Below, one piece after another: positions 16,825 through 24,442 of a DNA stretch of 55,094 nt. Position 1 is the stretch's first letter; each line of letters starts with the position of its first letter. Source of the DNA: Gammaproteobacteria bacterium (GTDB lineage: Bacteria; Pseudomonadota; Gammaproteobacteria; Pseudomonadales; Azotimanducaceae). Made by a program: the position numbers and the translations under genes. The DNA is taken from positions 1 to 55,094 of the forward strand of contig QJXZ01000254.1 in NCBI GenBank assembly GCA_003248125.1, written 5' to 3'. The notes beneath the pieces were generated by a model. It made no database searches. It worked only from the letters and a program-made list of their open reading frames with translations, and was not told the origin of the DNA.

Positions 16825-17700
16825 ATGAACGATTGGCCGTGCGTGCTGCGCGTTCTGCGCGAGAGCACCATCACCGATGCTAATTTGGTGCTCACCGCCG
16901 TGCAGATTCCGTCGCGCATCGACCGCGAAGACGGCGTGTGGTGTTTGCGCGTACCCCACGAACTGTCGGCGGCGGCGCTGGTCGAGCTCGAAGCCTACGC
17001 TCGCGAGAACGTGACGGTTGCAATGCCGCCTGCGCCCGCACGCATCGATAGTGGTTGGGTGGGCGTGATTGCGTACTTGTTGCTGGTGTGGGGTCTGCCC
17101 ACGCTGCAACGCGAGCAGGCCTTCGGCTGGCCTTGGGAGGCGATCGGGATCCTCGATGCCGCGCAGGTGCTGAACGGGCAGTGGTGGCGCGCGGTCACTG
17201 CGCTGACCCTCCATGCCGACCTGGGACACCTCATCGGCAATTCCGTGTTCGGCGCAGTATTCGGCTTGATGTTGGGCCGCCATTTCGGCTCTGGGCTCGG
17301 CTGGGCGCTGGTGCTGGTGTGCGGTGCGCTCGGCAACTTCATCGATGCGGGCTTGCGCGGCGACGAGTTTCGGGCGCTTGGCGCCAGCACCGCCACGTTC
17401 GCCATGCTCGCTATGGTCGGTACGTTCGTTGCACGTCGCGGCTACCACCGCGGTGTCGGTTGGCGACGACGCGTAGCGCCGGCGTTCGCGGCATTCGCGA
17501 TGCTGACCTTGACCGGTCTCGGCGGCGAGCGAACCGATCTCGTCGCCCACCTGGCGGGCTTCGCGGTCGGGTGTGGTGCGGGTTGGATGGCGGCCCGGTT
17601 CGAACTTCACCGTTTGCCACCCGTTCTGCAGTGGACCGCGGGGGGATTGGCGTTGGCGACGGTGGTGATGTGCTGGCTGCTGGCCGGCGCGCATCGCTGA
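16825..17700 (+). CDS. Rhomboid family intramembrane serine protease
   Basis: This 291-residue protein has a soluble N-terminal part (about 1-75) and six or so membrane segments. Rhomboid signatures are HADLGHLIGN (130-139, oxyanion-hole His/Asn), GASTATFA with the nucleophile Ser188, and DLVAHLAGF with the catalytic His242. Such proteases cut transmembrane segments within the inner membrane. The cytoplasmic N-terminal domain is of unknown role. The ATG at 16825 is preceded by TAGGAG. The start of the divergent GST gene is 135 bases away. Confidence 0.92.
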   Translation: MNDWPCVLRVLRESTITDANLVLTAVQIPSRIDREDGVWCLRVPHELSAAALVELEAYARENVTVAMPPAPARIDSGWVGVIAYLLLVWGLPTLQREQAFGWPWEAIGILDAAQVLNGQWWRAVTALTLHADLGHLIGNSVFGAVFGLMLGRHFGSGLGWALVLVCGALGNFIDAGLRGDEFRALGASTATFAMLAMVGTFVARRGYHRGVGWRRRVAPAFAAFAMLTLTGLGGERTDLVAHLAGFAVGCGAGWMAARFELHRLPPVLQWTAGGLALATVVMCWLLAGAHR

Positions 17701-17818
17701 TTGGCCAGCCGCGCGTGCGGATGGCAAACAACACCGTCCTAGCGATCGATGTGTATGACGGACGAACGGTGCGCACTATGTAGAATGCGCCGACATCGAA
17801 CCGTTCCGGAGTGAGAGC

Positions 17819-18766
17819 ATGGCTACCCCATTCGGCGCCGAATCGACCACCGAGGCGGTGCTGGAAGGCATCGATTTGCGCGGCAAGACGATACTCGTCA
17901 CTGGCGTATCGGCGGGGCTCGGTGTCGAAACCGCCCGCGCGTTGGTCGCCAAAGGTGCACGCGTGATCGGCACGGCGCGAGATCTCGCCAAGGCGCGCGC
18001 CGCCACCGACGGCGTTCGCGCGGCGGCCGCGAGCGGTGGTTCGCTCGAGCTCGTCGAACTCGATTTGGCCTCGCTCGCGAGCGTGCGCGCGTGCGCCGAG
18101 GCATTGTTGCGCAAGGCCGAACCGCTCGACGTGATCATTGCGAATGCCGGGGTGATGGCGTGTCCGGAAGGCCGTACGGCCGATGGCTTCGAGACGCAGT
18201 TCGGCACCAATCACTTGGGCCACTTCGCCTTCGTCTGCCGTCTGGTGCCACTGGTGCGCAGCGGCGGTCGTATCGTCTGCGTGTCGTCCGCCGGACATCG
18301 ATTCGCCGACGTCGATCTCGATGATCCCAACTTCGAGCGCACGACGTATCAGCCGTTCGTCGCCTATGGTCGATCGAAGACGGCAAACGTGCTGTTCGCG
18401 AAGGCTTTGGACGATCGTTTGCGGTCGCGCGGCATTCGTGCCACGGCCATTCATCCCGGCGGAATCCAGACCGAGCTCGGTCGGCACTTGACACCTGAGC
18501 TCAGAGCACAAATCAGCCCGCCGGGTGGCGCGCCGTTCAAGTTCAAGACCGTACCGCAAGGTGCAGCTACGCAGGTGTGGGCGGCCGTGGTCGCGTCTGC
18601 CGCAGAGGTCGGCGGGCGGTATTGCGAGGATTGCCACGTTGCCGAGGTGACCGCTGACCCGGCGGTGCGCGGCGGTGTGCGTCCATATGCACTCGATGCC
18701 AAGCGGGCCGATGCGCTGTGGGCGAAGAGCGAAGCCATGGTCGGCGATCGGTTCACGTTCGGCTGA
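17819..18766 (+). CDS. Short-chain dehydrogenase/reductase
   Basis: This 315-residue NAD(P)-dependent oxidoreductase has the SDR fingerprint: TGVSAGLG cofactor loop (29-36), NAG (109-111), VSSAGH with Ser156/157 and YGRSK (Tyr183, Lys187). Length and the C-terminal PGGIQTELGRHL resemble the retinol dehydrogenase/WW-domain-oxidoreductase-like subgroup acting on hydrophobic alcohols or ketones. The substrate is not evident. The CoA-transferase-like gene starts 52 bases downstream, suggesting a common transcript for acyl-CoA or ketone metabolism. Confidence 0.9.
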   Translation: MATPFGAESTTEAVLEGIDLRGKTILVTGVSAGLGVETARALVAKGARVIGTARDLAKARAATDGVRAAAASGGSLELVELDLASLASVRACAEALLRKAEPLDVIIANAGVMACPEGRTADGFETQFGTNHLGHFAFVCRLVPLVRSGGRIVCVSSAGHRFADVDLDDPNFERTTYQPFVAYGRSKTANVLFAKALDDRLRSRGIRATAIHPGGIQTELGRHLTPELRAQISPPGGAPFKFKTVPQGAATQVWAAVVASAAEVGGRYCEDCHVAEVTADPAVRGGVRPYALDAKRADALWAKSEAMVGDRFTFG

Positions 18767-18818
18767 TCGGCGTCGGCTGGATGGGCCGCGCCGTGCGACG
18801 CCGATAGGCTTGGCGGCC

Positions 18819-19826
18819 GTGACGGTGCGCGTACTCGAACTGGGTGGCTTGGCGGCCGGCTTCTGCGGCCGCTTGTTCGTGCACGCCGGCGCCGAAGTGG
18901 TCCACGTCGAGGGCGCGGTGGCCCCGCTCACCGACCCTTGGGTATCGCAGCGCGCCAACGAATTGTTCCTGCACGCAGGCAAGCGACGGGTATCGATGCG
19001 CGATCGCGAAGTGTTGCGTGACCTTGCCCACGCGGCCGATGTCGTCGTCTACGAAGGCATGCCCGATGAACTCGAAGCACTCGGCTTCGGTGAGTTGGAC
19101 GCGGTTCGCGTGGCGATCACGCCGTTCGGCATGACTGGGCCGCGGCGGCACTGGCATGCGAGCGCGTCGGTACTGCTCGCCATGGGGGGCTACACCTACC
19201 TCATGGGCGATCCGGACAAGCCACCGCTGACGTTGCCCGGTCACTATGTCGAATACCAGTCCGGTACGTATGCGTACATTGCGGCCAACGCGGCACGCTA
19301 TCGAGGGCAATCGCCGTCGATCGACGTCAGCATGTTGGAGACGGTGTTGTCGCTGTCGCAGATGACGACAGTGATGTGGACATGCAACCGCACCGTGCGA
19401 ACGCGTCACGGGTCGAGCTTCGGTGTCATCTATCCAATCAATCTCTTTCCGTGTGCGGACGGCTGGTTTCACGTCAACGTGGTGCCTGCGTTCTGGGAGC
19501 CGTTCACGTTGATGCTCGGCCGTCCGGAACTGGTCATCGACCAGCGCTTCGAGTCGCCCCAAGCAAGGGTCGCCAATGCCGCGGCGCTGGATGCCGTGAT
19601 CGCGGAATGTCTCGGTCATCTCACCAAGGCGGAGGTGCAGCGCCTCGGTGCCGAATTTCGTGTGCCGACAGGTGTGTTGCAGACGCTCGATGAGGTACTC
19701 GTCGATCCGCATCTTGCCGCGCGCGGCTTCTGGTGCGATGTCGAAGGCATCGAATCGCCGTCGCTTGCGTACCGGTTCCGTGACGAATCGGCGAAGCACT
19801 TCGCGCTGAGGAGCGTCGATGGCTGA
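18819..19826 (+). CDS. CaiB/BaiF (family III) CoA-transferase-like protein, probable non-catalytic partner
   Basis: This 335-residue protein has the family III fold: an N-terminal VRVLELGGLAAGFCGRLF, DVVVYEGM, ITPFGMTGPR and the linker SIDVSMLETVLSL. By motif alignment with its neighbour, the usual catalytic aspartate lies where this protein has Glu145 (VEYQSG, against PDAIAG in the next gene), and the N-terminal region is shortened. It is therefore probably an inactive or regulatory subunit that pairs with the product of the next gene, as in two-subunit enzymes such as BbsEF. GTG at 18819 is the likely start; the ORF is open upstream within the SDR gene. It overlaps the next gene by 8 bases. 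Confidence 0.8.
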   Translation: MTVRVLELGGLAAGFCGRLFVHAGAEVVHVEGAVAPLTDPWVSQRANELFLHAGKRRVSMRDREVLRDLAHAADVVVYEGMPDELEALGFGELDAVRVAITPFGMTGPRRHWHASASVLLAMGGYTYLMGDPDKPPLTLPGHYVEYQSGTYAYIAANAARYRGQSPSIDVSMLETVLSLSQMTTVMWTCNRTVRTRHGSSFGVIYPINLFPCADGWFHVNVVPAFWEPFTLMLGRPELVIDQRFESPQARVANAAALDAVIAECLGHLTKAEVQRLGAEFRVPTGVLQTLDEVLVDPHLAARGFWCDVEGIESPSLAYRFRDESAKHFALRSVDG

Positions 19827-20985
19827 CGGTCCACTCGAAGGGGTTCGCGTTCTCGATCTCACCCATGTGTGGGCAGGACCACTCGGCACGCGAATCCTGG
19901 CCGATCTCGGCGCAGAAGTGGTGAAGATCGAATCGCGGACGATTCGGGGTACCGCACACGCGCCGACGCCTGGTACCGGAATCTATCTCGGCGGCGAATC
20001 CGGCACGGACCATTGGAATCGACAAGGCATCTTCGTGAAGCTCAATCGCAACAAACAGAGTGTTTGCCTCGATCTCAAGGCACGCGCCGGCCGTGCGACG
20101 TTTCTCGACTTGGTGCGTGAAGCCGACGTCGTGATCGAAAACTTCAGCGCGCGTGTGATGGCGGGCTTCGACCTCGGTTTCGATGCGCTGCGCGCCGCCA
20201 ACGATCGCATCATCTACGTGACGATGCCGGGTTATGGATCTTCCGGTCCGTACAGTGAATGGGTGGCTTTCGGCCCATCGGTGGAGCCGATGACGGGCTT
20301 GAGCGCAATCATGGGCTATGGACCCGATGAGCCACGCAACACTGCGATTGCATTACCCGATGCGATTGCGGGCGTGGCGTCTGCGGCCGCCGTGGTGACG
20401 GCCCTCAATCGGCGTAAGGCGTCCGGCCGTGGTGAGATGATCGAGCTTTCGTTGCACGAAGCGGCGGTGAGCTTTCAGGGCGACTTTCTGATCGAGCGGC
20501 AACTGGGCGGCAACCCGCGGCCGATTGGCAACTTGCACCCCGCGCATGCGTATTCCGCCGTCGTGCGTGCGGCGGGCGAAGATGCGTGGGTGGCGGTGAG
20601 TTGCCGCACCGATGCCGAGCGCGCCCGTTGCGAGACGATCCTCGCCGAGTGTGCCGACACGCTCGACAAGCAAGCGCTTGCGGACCGTCTACAGCGCGCG
20701 GGCATCGCGGCAGGCGCGGTGAACGCGGCACCCGACTACCTCGACGATCCACAGATCGTGGCGCGACGATTCTTCGTCGATCTTGGCCGGGAGGATCAAC
20801 CGAGCGCACCCTATCCGGGGCTGCCGGTCGTGCTCGACGAACGATTCGAGCATTCCGATTGGCGATCGGCGCCGCGTCTCGGCGAGCACAATCGCGCCGT
20901 CTTGAAAGATTGGCTCGGCTACGATGACGCCCGCATCGATGCGCTCGAAGGCGACGGAGTATTGGCCGATCGACCCACCGGATGA
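19819..20985 (+). CDS. CaiB/BaiF (family III) CoA transferase
   Basis: Family III CoA transferases move CoA between an acyl-CoA and a carboxylic acid through an aspartyl thioester-type intermediate. This 388-residue protein has EGVRVLDLTHVWAGP (7-21), KLNRNKQSVCLDLK (74-87), ADVVIENFS, MPGYGSSGPYSEW and the catalytic Asp181 in ALPDAIAG, followed by NRRKASGRGEMIELSLHE. The substrate pair is not predictable. The 8-base overlap with the preceding partner argues for stoichiometric synthesis, so the two chains probably form a hetero-oligomer. Confidence 0.88.
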   Translation: MADGPLEGVRVLDLTHVWAGPLGTRILADLGAEVVKIESRTIRGTAHAPTPGTGIYLGGESGTDHWNRQGIFVKLNRNKQSVCLDLKARAGRATFLDLVREADVVIENFSARVMAGFDLGFDALRAANDRIIYVTMPGYGSSGPYSEWVAFGPSVEPMTGLSAIMGYGPDEPRNTAIALPDAIAGVASAAAVVTALNRRKASGRGEMIELSLHEAAVSFQGDFLIERQLGGNPRPIGNLHPAHAYSAVVRAAGEDAWVAVSCRTDAERARCETILAECADTLDKQALADRLQRAGIAAGAVNAAPDYLDDPQIVARRFFVDLGREDQPSAPYPGLPVVLDERFEHSDWRSAPRLGEHNRAVLKDWLGYDDARIDALEGDGVLADRPTG

Positions 20986-21058
20986 TGTGTGCGGTTGCCG
21001 CCGGTGTCGATGCGGCGTAGCGTCGGCTTCCCCCAAGGGACTGACGGAGGAGGACGTC

Positions 21059-21400
21059 ATGCCCAATCCCGTGGTGCATTTCGAGATCATCGGCGTGGAT
21101 GGTGGTGCGTTGCAGCGCTTCTACGGTGAAGTATTCGGCTGGTCGATCGATGCCACCAACCCCATGAACTACGGCATGGTCGATACCGGCGGCCAAGGCA
21201 TCAACGGCGGCATCGCGAGCGGCGCGGGTGCGCGTAACACGTTCTACATCGAGGTCGACGATCCAGCGGCGTACCTGAAAAAGGTCAGCGCCAACGGCGG
21301 CAAGGTGGTGATGGACGTCACGGAGATTCCAGGTGCGGTGACCATGGCGCAGTTCGCCGACCCCGAAGGCAACCTGATCGGTATCGTCAAAGCCCGATAA
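21059..21400 (+). CDS. VOC (glyoxalase/bleomycin-resistance) family protein
   Basis: This 113-residue single-domain protein shows the vicinal-oxygen-chelate pattern: VVHFEIIGVDGGALQRFYGEVFGW (two parts: VVHFEIIGVDG, then ALQRFYGEVFGW), a glycine-rich loop (DTGGQGINGGI), FYIEVDDPAAYLKKV and FADPEGNLIGIVK with the C-terminal Glu/Asn typical of the family. The fold coordinates metal and binds small molecules; the role here is unknown. The ATG at 21059 has a GGAGGAGG ribosome binding site. The left end of the RAYT element begins 2 bases after its stop. Confidence 0.88.
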   Translation: MPNPVVHFEIIGVDGGALQRFYGEVFGWSIDATNPMNYGMVDTGGQGINGGIASGAGARNTFYIEVDDPAAYLKKVSANGGKVVMDVTEIPGAVTMAQFADPEGNLIGIVKAR

Positions 21401-21401
21401 T

Positions 21402-21420
21402 CGGGGACAGTTTACCTATT
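21402..21420 (+). repeat. Left inverted repeat of RAYT element
   Basis: The sequence CGGGGACAGTTTACCTATT is the exact reverse complement of the copy at 22213-22231. Inside it a short TACTC (21424-21428) is also mirrored near the right end. The GGGGACAG core is a motif I associate with dispersed RAYT-linked repeats. Confidence 0.93.
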
Positions 21421-21533
21421 ATCTACTCCAAGGTTTGCTTGGGGCGATGGCGCACGCGTGGTGGATCCGCTCTGCCACGGCGCAGCCGCCAGCGACGCTG
21501 TCCAATGGCGTGAAGTTTTACCGACGCGCCGAC

Positions 21534-22217
21534 ATGCCGAGAATGCCCCGATTGGTGGTGCCGGGTTTACCGCACCACGTCACGCAACGTGGCGCGCGCC
21601 GCCAGCGAACGTTTTTCGACTCGGGTGACTACGCCGGCTACCTCGACTTGCTACTGCACGCAAAGCAGTCAGCCTCGGTCGATATCTGGGCGTACTGCTT
21701 GATGCCCAACCACGTGCATTTTGTCGCGGTGCCCTCACGTGAGGATGGCCTTCGCAAGCTGTTCGCCGAGTTGCATCGGCGCTATACGGCTCGCATCAAC
21801 GAGCGCCATGGATGGCGCGGTCATCTGTGGCAAGAGCGCTTCTTTTCCTGCGTCATGGACGAGCGGCATTTGTTGGCAGCCGTTCGCTACGTCGAGCGGA
21901 ATCCGGTGCGTGCCCACCTATGTGCTCGAGCTGACGAATGGGCGTGGTCGAGCGCAACCGCTCACCTTAACGGAATCGATGACCCCATCATCGACGACAT
22001 CCCCATGCGTGAGCTCATCGATGATTGGGCGACTTATCTCCGCGGCCAAGAATCCGACAAGATGATCGGTGCGCTGCGAGCCCATTCGCGCACGGGTCGG
22101 CCACTTGGAGATGAAGCATTTGTTCGCAAGTTGGAGGTTGCGACGGGAAGGCGTCTGCGCAAACGCGCGGCGGGACGACCTCGGCGGACAGGCATCAAAC
22201 CTGCGAGTAACAAATAG
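21534..22217 (+). CDS. REP-associated (Y1/HUH) transposase, RAYT
   Basis: This 227-residue protein matches the Y1 transposase domain: the start MPRMPRLVVPGLPHHVT, the HUH metal motif PNHVHF (His60, His62), LHRRYTARIN with the probable catalytic Tyr84, and WQERFFSC, followed by VRYVERNPVRA. The C-terminal tail is basic (GRRLRKRAAGRPRR). RAYTs are usually single-copy, domesticated genes that maintain small palindromic repeats. The ATG at 21534 was preferred over TTG at 21435 because homology begins at MPRMPR. It lies inside the element described at 21402-22231. Confidence 0.9.
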   Translation: MPRMPRLVVPGLPHHVTQRGARRQRTFFDSGDYAGYLDLLLHAKQSASVDIWAYCLMPNHVHFVAVPSREDGLRKLFAELHRRYTARINERHGWRGHLWQERFFSCVMDERHLLAAVRYVERNPVRAHLCARADEWAWSSATAHLNGIDDPIIDDIPMRELIDDWATYLRGQESDKMIGALRAHSRTGRPLGDEAFVRKLEVATGRRLRKRAAGRPRRTGIKPASNK

Positions 22218-22231
22218 GTAAACTGTCCCCG
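22213..22231 (-). repeat. Right inverted repeat of RAYT element
   Basis: AATAGGTAAACTGTCCCCG is the exact reverse complement of the left end. It partly overlaps the transposase stop codon region (stop ends at 22217) and lies 2 bases from the FAD oxidoreductase stop. Confidence 0.93.
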
Positions 22232-22233
22232 GT

Positions 22234-23547
22234 TCAGAGGCCGGGCCCCGGCACCATGGGCGAGCCGTCGAAGAATCGGCCGAAGCGGAAGCGTTCGAGG
22301 TCGTGGCCAACAGGGCGGCCCAACACGAGGTCGGCCATTACACGGCCCGCGCCGGGACCGATACCGAACCCATGCCCCGAGAATCCGGTCGCGAGGTAGA
22401 GTCCCGGGTATTGCGGTACGGCGTCCATCACCGGCACCACGTCGGGCGTAACGTCGATCATGCCGGCCCAGCATTCCTCGAACGGTAGTTGGGCGAGCGC
22501 AGGGAACCGTTGCTCGAGTCCGGCGCGCATGTTGCGGAGCGCCTTTGGCGACGGCTCCGGATTCAACACCCGGGTTCGCTCGAACGGTGTTGCCTCGTCG
22601 GCGCGCCAGCGCCGCGTCGGCGTTAGGCGGTGTAGGAGATCGCCGCCGAAGCGCAGATCGAGAAAGCGGTGACTGGCGCGCAGTGCGGGCAGGAAGTCGC
22701 GAAAGTAGCGGAAACTGTCGGCCGCCACGAAATGCTCGTTGATGCCGCTCGCCGCCACGGTATAGCCGCCATCCAGCCGCCGTCGAATGGCGACCTCCGG
22801 TGCCGCTGCATTGCCGGCGTAGATGTCGGGTGCTACTGCGGTACGTGCAACCGTGGCGCGGACGGTGAGTTGCGGCAGATCGATACCGAGATTGGCGAGA
22901 AACAGGCTGGACCACGCGCCGCCGGCACAAACGACCGCGGATGCGTGCACGCGGCCATGCTCGGTGACCACCCCTGCAACCTTGCCGGCTTCGACGTCCA
23001 GCGCCCTCACCGCGCACGATTCGCGAATCACCGCGCCGCGCCGGCGCAGTGCGTCGGCGAGCGCCGGCACCGCCTTGAACGGTTCGGCACGGCCGTCGCT
23101 CGGCGTGTAGAGCGCGCCTTTCCACTGTCCGGGCCGATCACGGATCAGCGCGTCGACTTCTGCCCGGGACAGCAATTTGGTGTCGAGTTGATGCGGCGCC
23201 GCGACTGCCAGCCACTGCTCGAAGTCGGCCAGTTGGCGTTCCGTCGCGGCGAGATATGCAACGCCGCGGCGCGTGAAGCCGATGTCGGTGTCGAGTTCGC
23301 GTGCCATCGCTTCCCAGGCGTTGATGCTCTCGATGACGATCGGCAATTCCGCTGCATCGCGGCCCTGTTGCCGAATCCAGCCCCAGTTGCGGCTGGACTG
23401 CTCGCCCGCCACGCGTCCTTTCTCACAGACGAGCACCGCGACACCGCGTGCGCGGAGGAACCAGGCGGTCGCAATGCCGATGACACCGCCGCCGATCACG
23501 ACCACATCGGTGCGCTCAGGCAGCGCATCGGTGAATCGAACCGGCAT
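22234..23547 (-). CDS. FAD-dependent oxidoreductase, DAO family
   Basis: This 437-residue flavoenzyme belongs to the D-amino acid oxidase/glycine oxidase/sarcosine oxidase family. The N-terminal Rossmann motif is VVVIGGGVIGIATAWFL, followed by CEKGRVAGEQSSRNWGWIRQ, a substrate domain with the VVCAGGAWSS segment and a C-terminal FAD-contacting ATGFSGHGFGIGPGAG. It oxidises an amine or related donor. ATG at 23547 gives the usual short N-terminus; ATG at 23568 is an alternative. It is divergent from the enoyl-CoA hydratase gene. Confidence 0.88.
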   Translation of the reverse strand: MPVRFTDALPERTDVVVIGGGVIGIATAWFLRARGVAVLVCEKGRVAGEQSSRNWGWIRQQGRDAAELPIVIESINAWEAMARELDTDIGFTRRGVAYLAATERQLADFEQWLAVAAPHQLDTKLLSRAEVDALIRDRPGQWKGALYTPSDGRAEPFKAVPALADALRRRGAVIRESCAVRALDVEAGKVAGVVTEHGRVHASAVVCAGGAWSSLFLANLGIDLPQLTVRATVARTAVAPDIYAGNAAAPEVAIRRRLDGGYTVAASGINEHFVAADSFRYFRDFLPALRASHRFLDLRFGGDLLHRLTPTRRWRADEATPFERTRVLNPEPSPKALRNMRAGLEQRFPALAQLPFEECWAGMIDVTPDVVPVMDAVPQYPGLYLATGFSGHGFGIGPGAGRVMADLVLGRPVGHDLERFRFGRFFDGSPMVPGPGL

Positions 23548-23644
23548 GCGTTCGCTGTAGACGACCATCGACCGACGATAGCAGAACTTGCTGGCGCTGG
23601 AACTCATGGCTACCGTCAGACCGGTACTGCGGAAGGAGCGAGCA

Positions 23645-24442
23645 ATGCCCAGTTACACCGACATAGAAGTCGAGATCGACGATCCAGTCGCGCTCATTCG
23701 GCTCAATCGGCCGGAGAAGCTGAATGCCTTCACGTACCACACGCTTGCGGAATTGCGGTCCGCGATCGACTCCGCGGCAACCGACGCGCGCGTGGTCGGC
23801 ATCGTCATCACGGGCAATGGTCGCGGATTCTGCGCCGGGCTCGATGCGCAGGTGCTCGCGGAAGTGACGCAACGGCCAGCCGCCGTTGCCACGGACCGAG
23901 ACCGTTTGCCGGGCATCTTCAGTTACTTGCTCGAGATTCCGAAACCGGTGATTGCAGCAGTGAACGGCGTTGCCGCCGGCGGCGGTGTGATCCTCGCGCT
24001 GATGAGCGATTTGCGCCTCGCGTCGGACAAGGCGAGCTTCACCACGGTGTTCTTGAAGCGCGGTCTCATCGCCGAGCATGGCTCGACGTGGTTGTTGCCG
24101 CGCATGGTCGGTATCGGCCGGGCGCTCGATCTACTGTGGATGAGCGACAAGATCGACGCCAAAGCGGCACACGAGATCGGTCTGGTCGAAAAGGTGGTCG
24201 AGCACGACTCGCTGGTTGCCGCAGCGTGCGACTACGTCAAACGGTTGGCGACGACGTCGGCGCCCGCCGCCATCGCCGAGTCGAAGCGGCTCCTGTATCG
24301 GCATTTGGGTGTCGGCTACGTCGATGCCCTGCGCGAAGCGGAAATCTCGCAGAATCAGTTCGTCACCGCACCGGATGCAATCGAAGGCGCTCGCGCGCTG
24401 CTCGACAAGCGTGCGCCGAGATTCAGACGTCTCGGCGAGTAA
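23645..24442 (+). CDS. Enoyl-CoA hydratase/isomerase family protein
   Basis: This 265-residue crotonase-fold protein has ALIRLNRPEKLNAF, the oxyanion-hole segments GNGRGFCAGLDAQVL and AAVNGVAAGGGVILALMSDLRLAS, and a GLIAEHGSTWLLPRMVG segment with a Glu in the usual catalytic area. It acts on enoyl-CoA or similar thioesters in fatty-acid or aromatic breakdown; the exact reaction is open. The ATG at 23645 follows a GGAAGGAG ribosome binding site. Its 3' end overlaps the convergent BTAD-hydrolase gene by 20 bases. Confidence 0.9.
   Translation: MPSYTDIEVEIDDPVALIRLNRPEKLNAFTYHTLAELRSAIDSAATDARVVGIVITGNGRGFCAGLDAQVLAEVTQRPAAVATDRDRLPGIFSYLLEIPKPVIAAVNGVAAGGGVILALMSDLRLASDKASFTTVFLKRGLIAEHGSTWLLPRMVGIGRALDLLWMSDKIDAKAAHEIGLVEKVVEHDSLVAAACDYVKRLATTSAPAAIAESKRLLYRHLGVGYVDALREAEISQNQFVTAPDAIEGARALLDKRAPRFRRLGE

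Larger units (their letters stand above)
21402..22231 (+). mobile_element. RAYT/IS200-like element with 19-bp inverted ends
   Basis: An 830-base unit carries one Y1 transposase gene and ends in perfect 19-base inverted repeats. It exactly fills the gap between the stop codons of two convergent genes, with 1 base on the left and 2 on the right. Y1 (HUH) transposases excise and insert single strands and normally use palindromic hairpins rather than terminal inverted repeats, so the inverted ends may pair to form the recognition structure. I see no target duplication. Only one copy is in the window. Confidence 0.85.

Noticed and set aside
15898-17727. 609-residue minus-strand ORF through the rhomboid and GST genes
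   Set aside because: Only the last 263 residues are GST-like; the rest is Arg/His-rich shadow of the rhomboid gene.
17411-18982. 523-residue minus-strand ORF opposite the SDR gene
   Set aside because: Shadow of a strongly supported SDR; composition is Arg/His-rich with no family motif.
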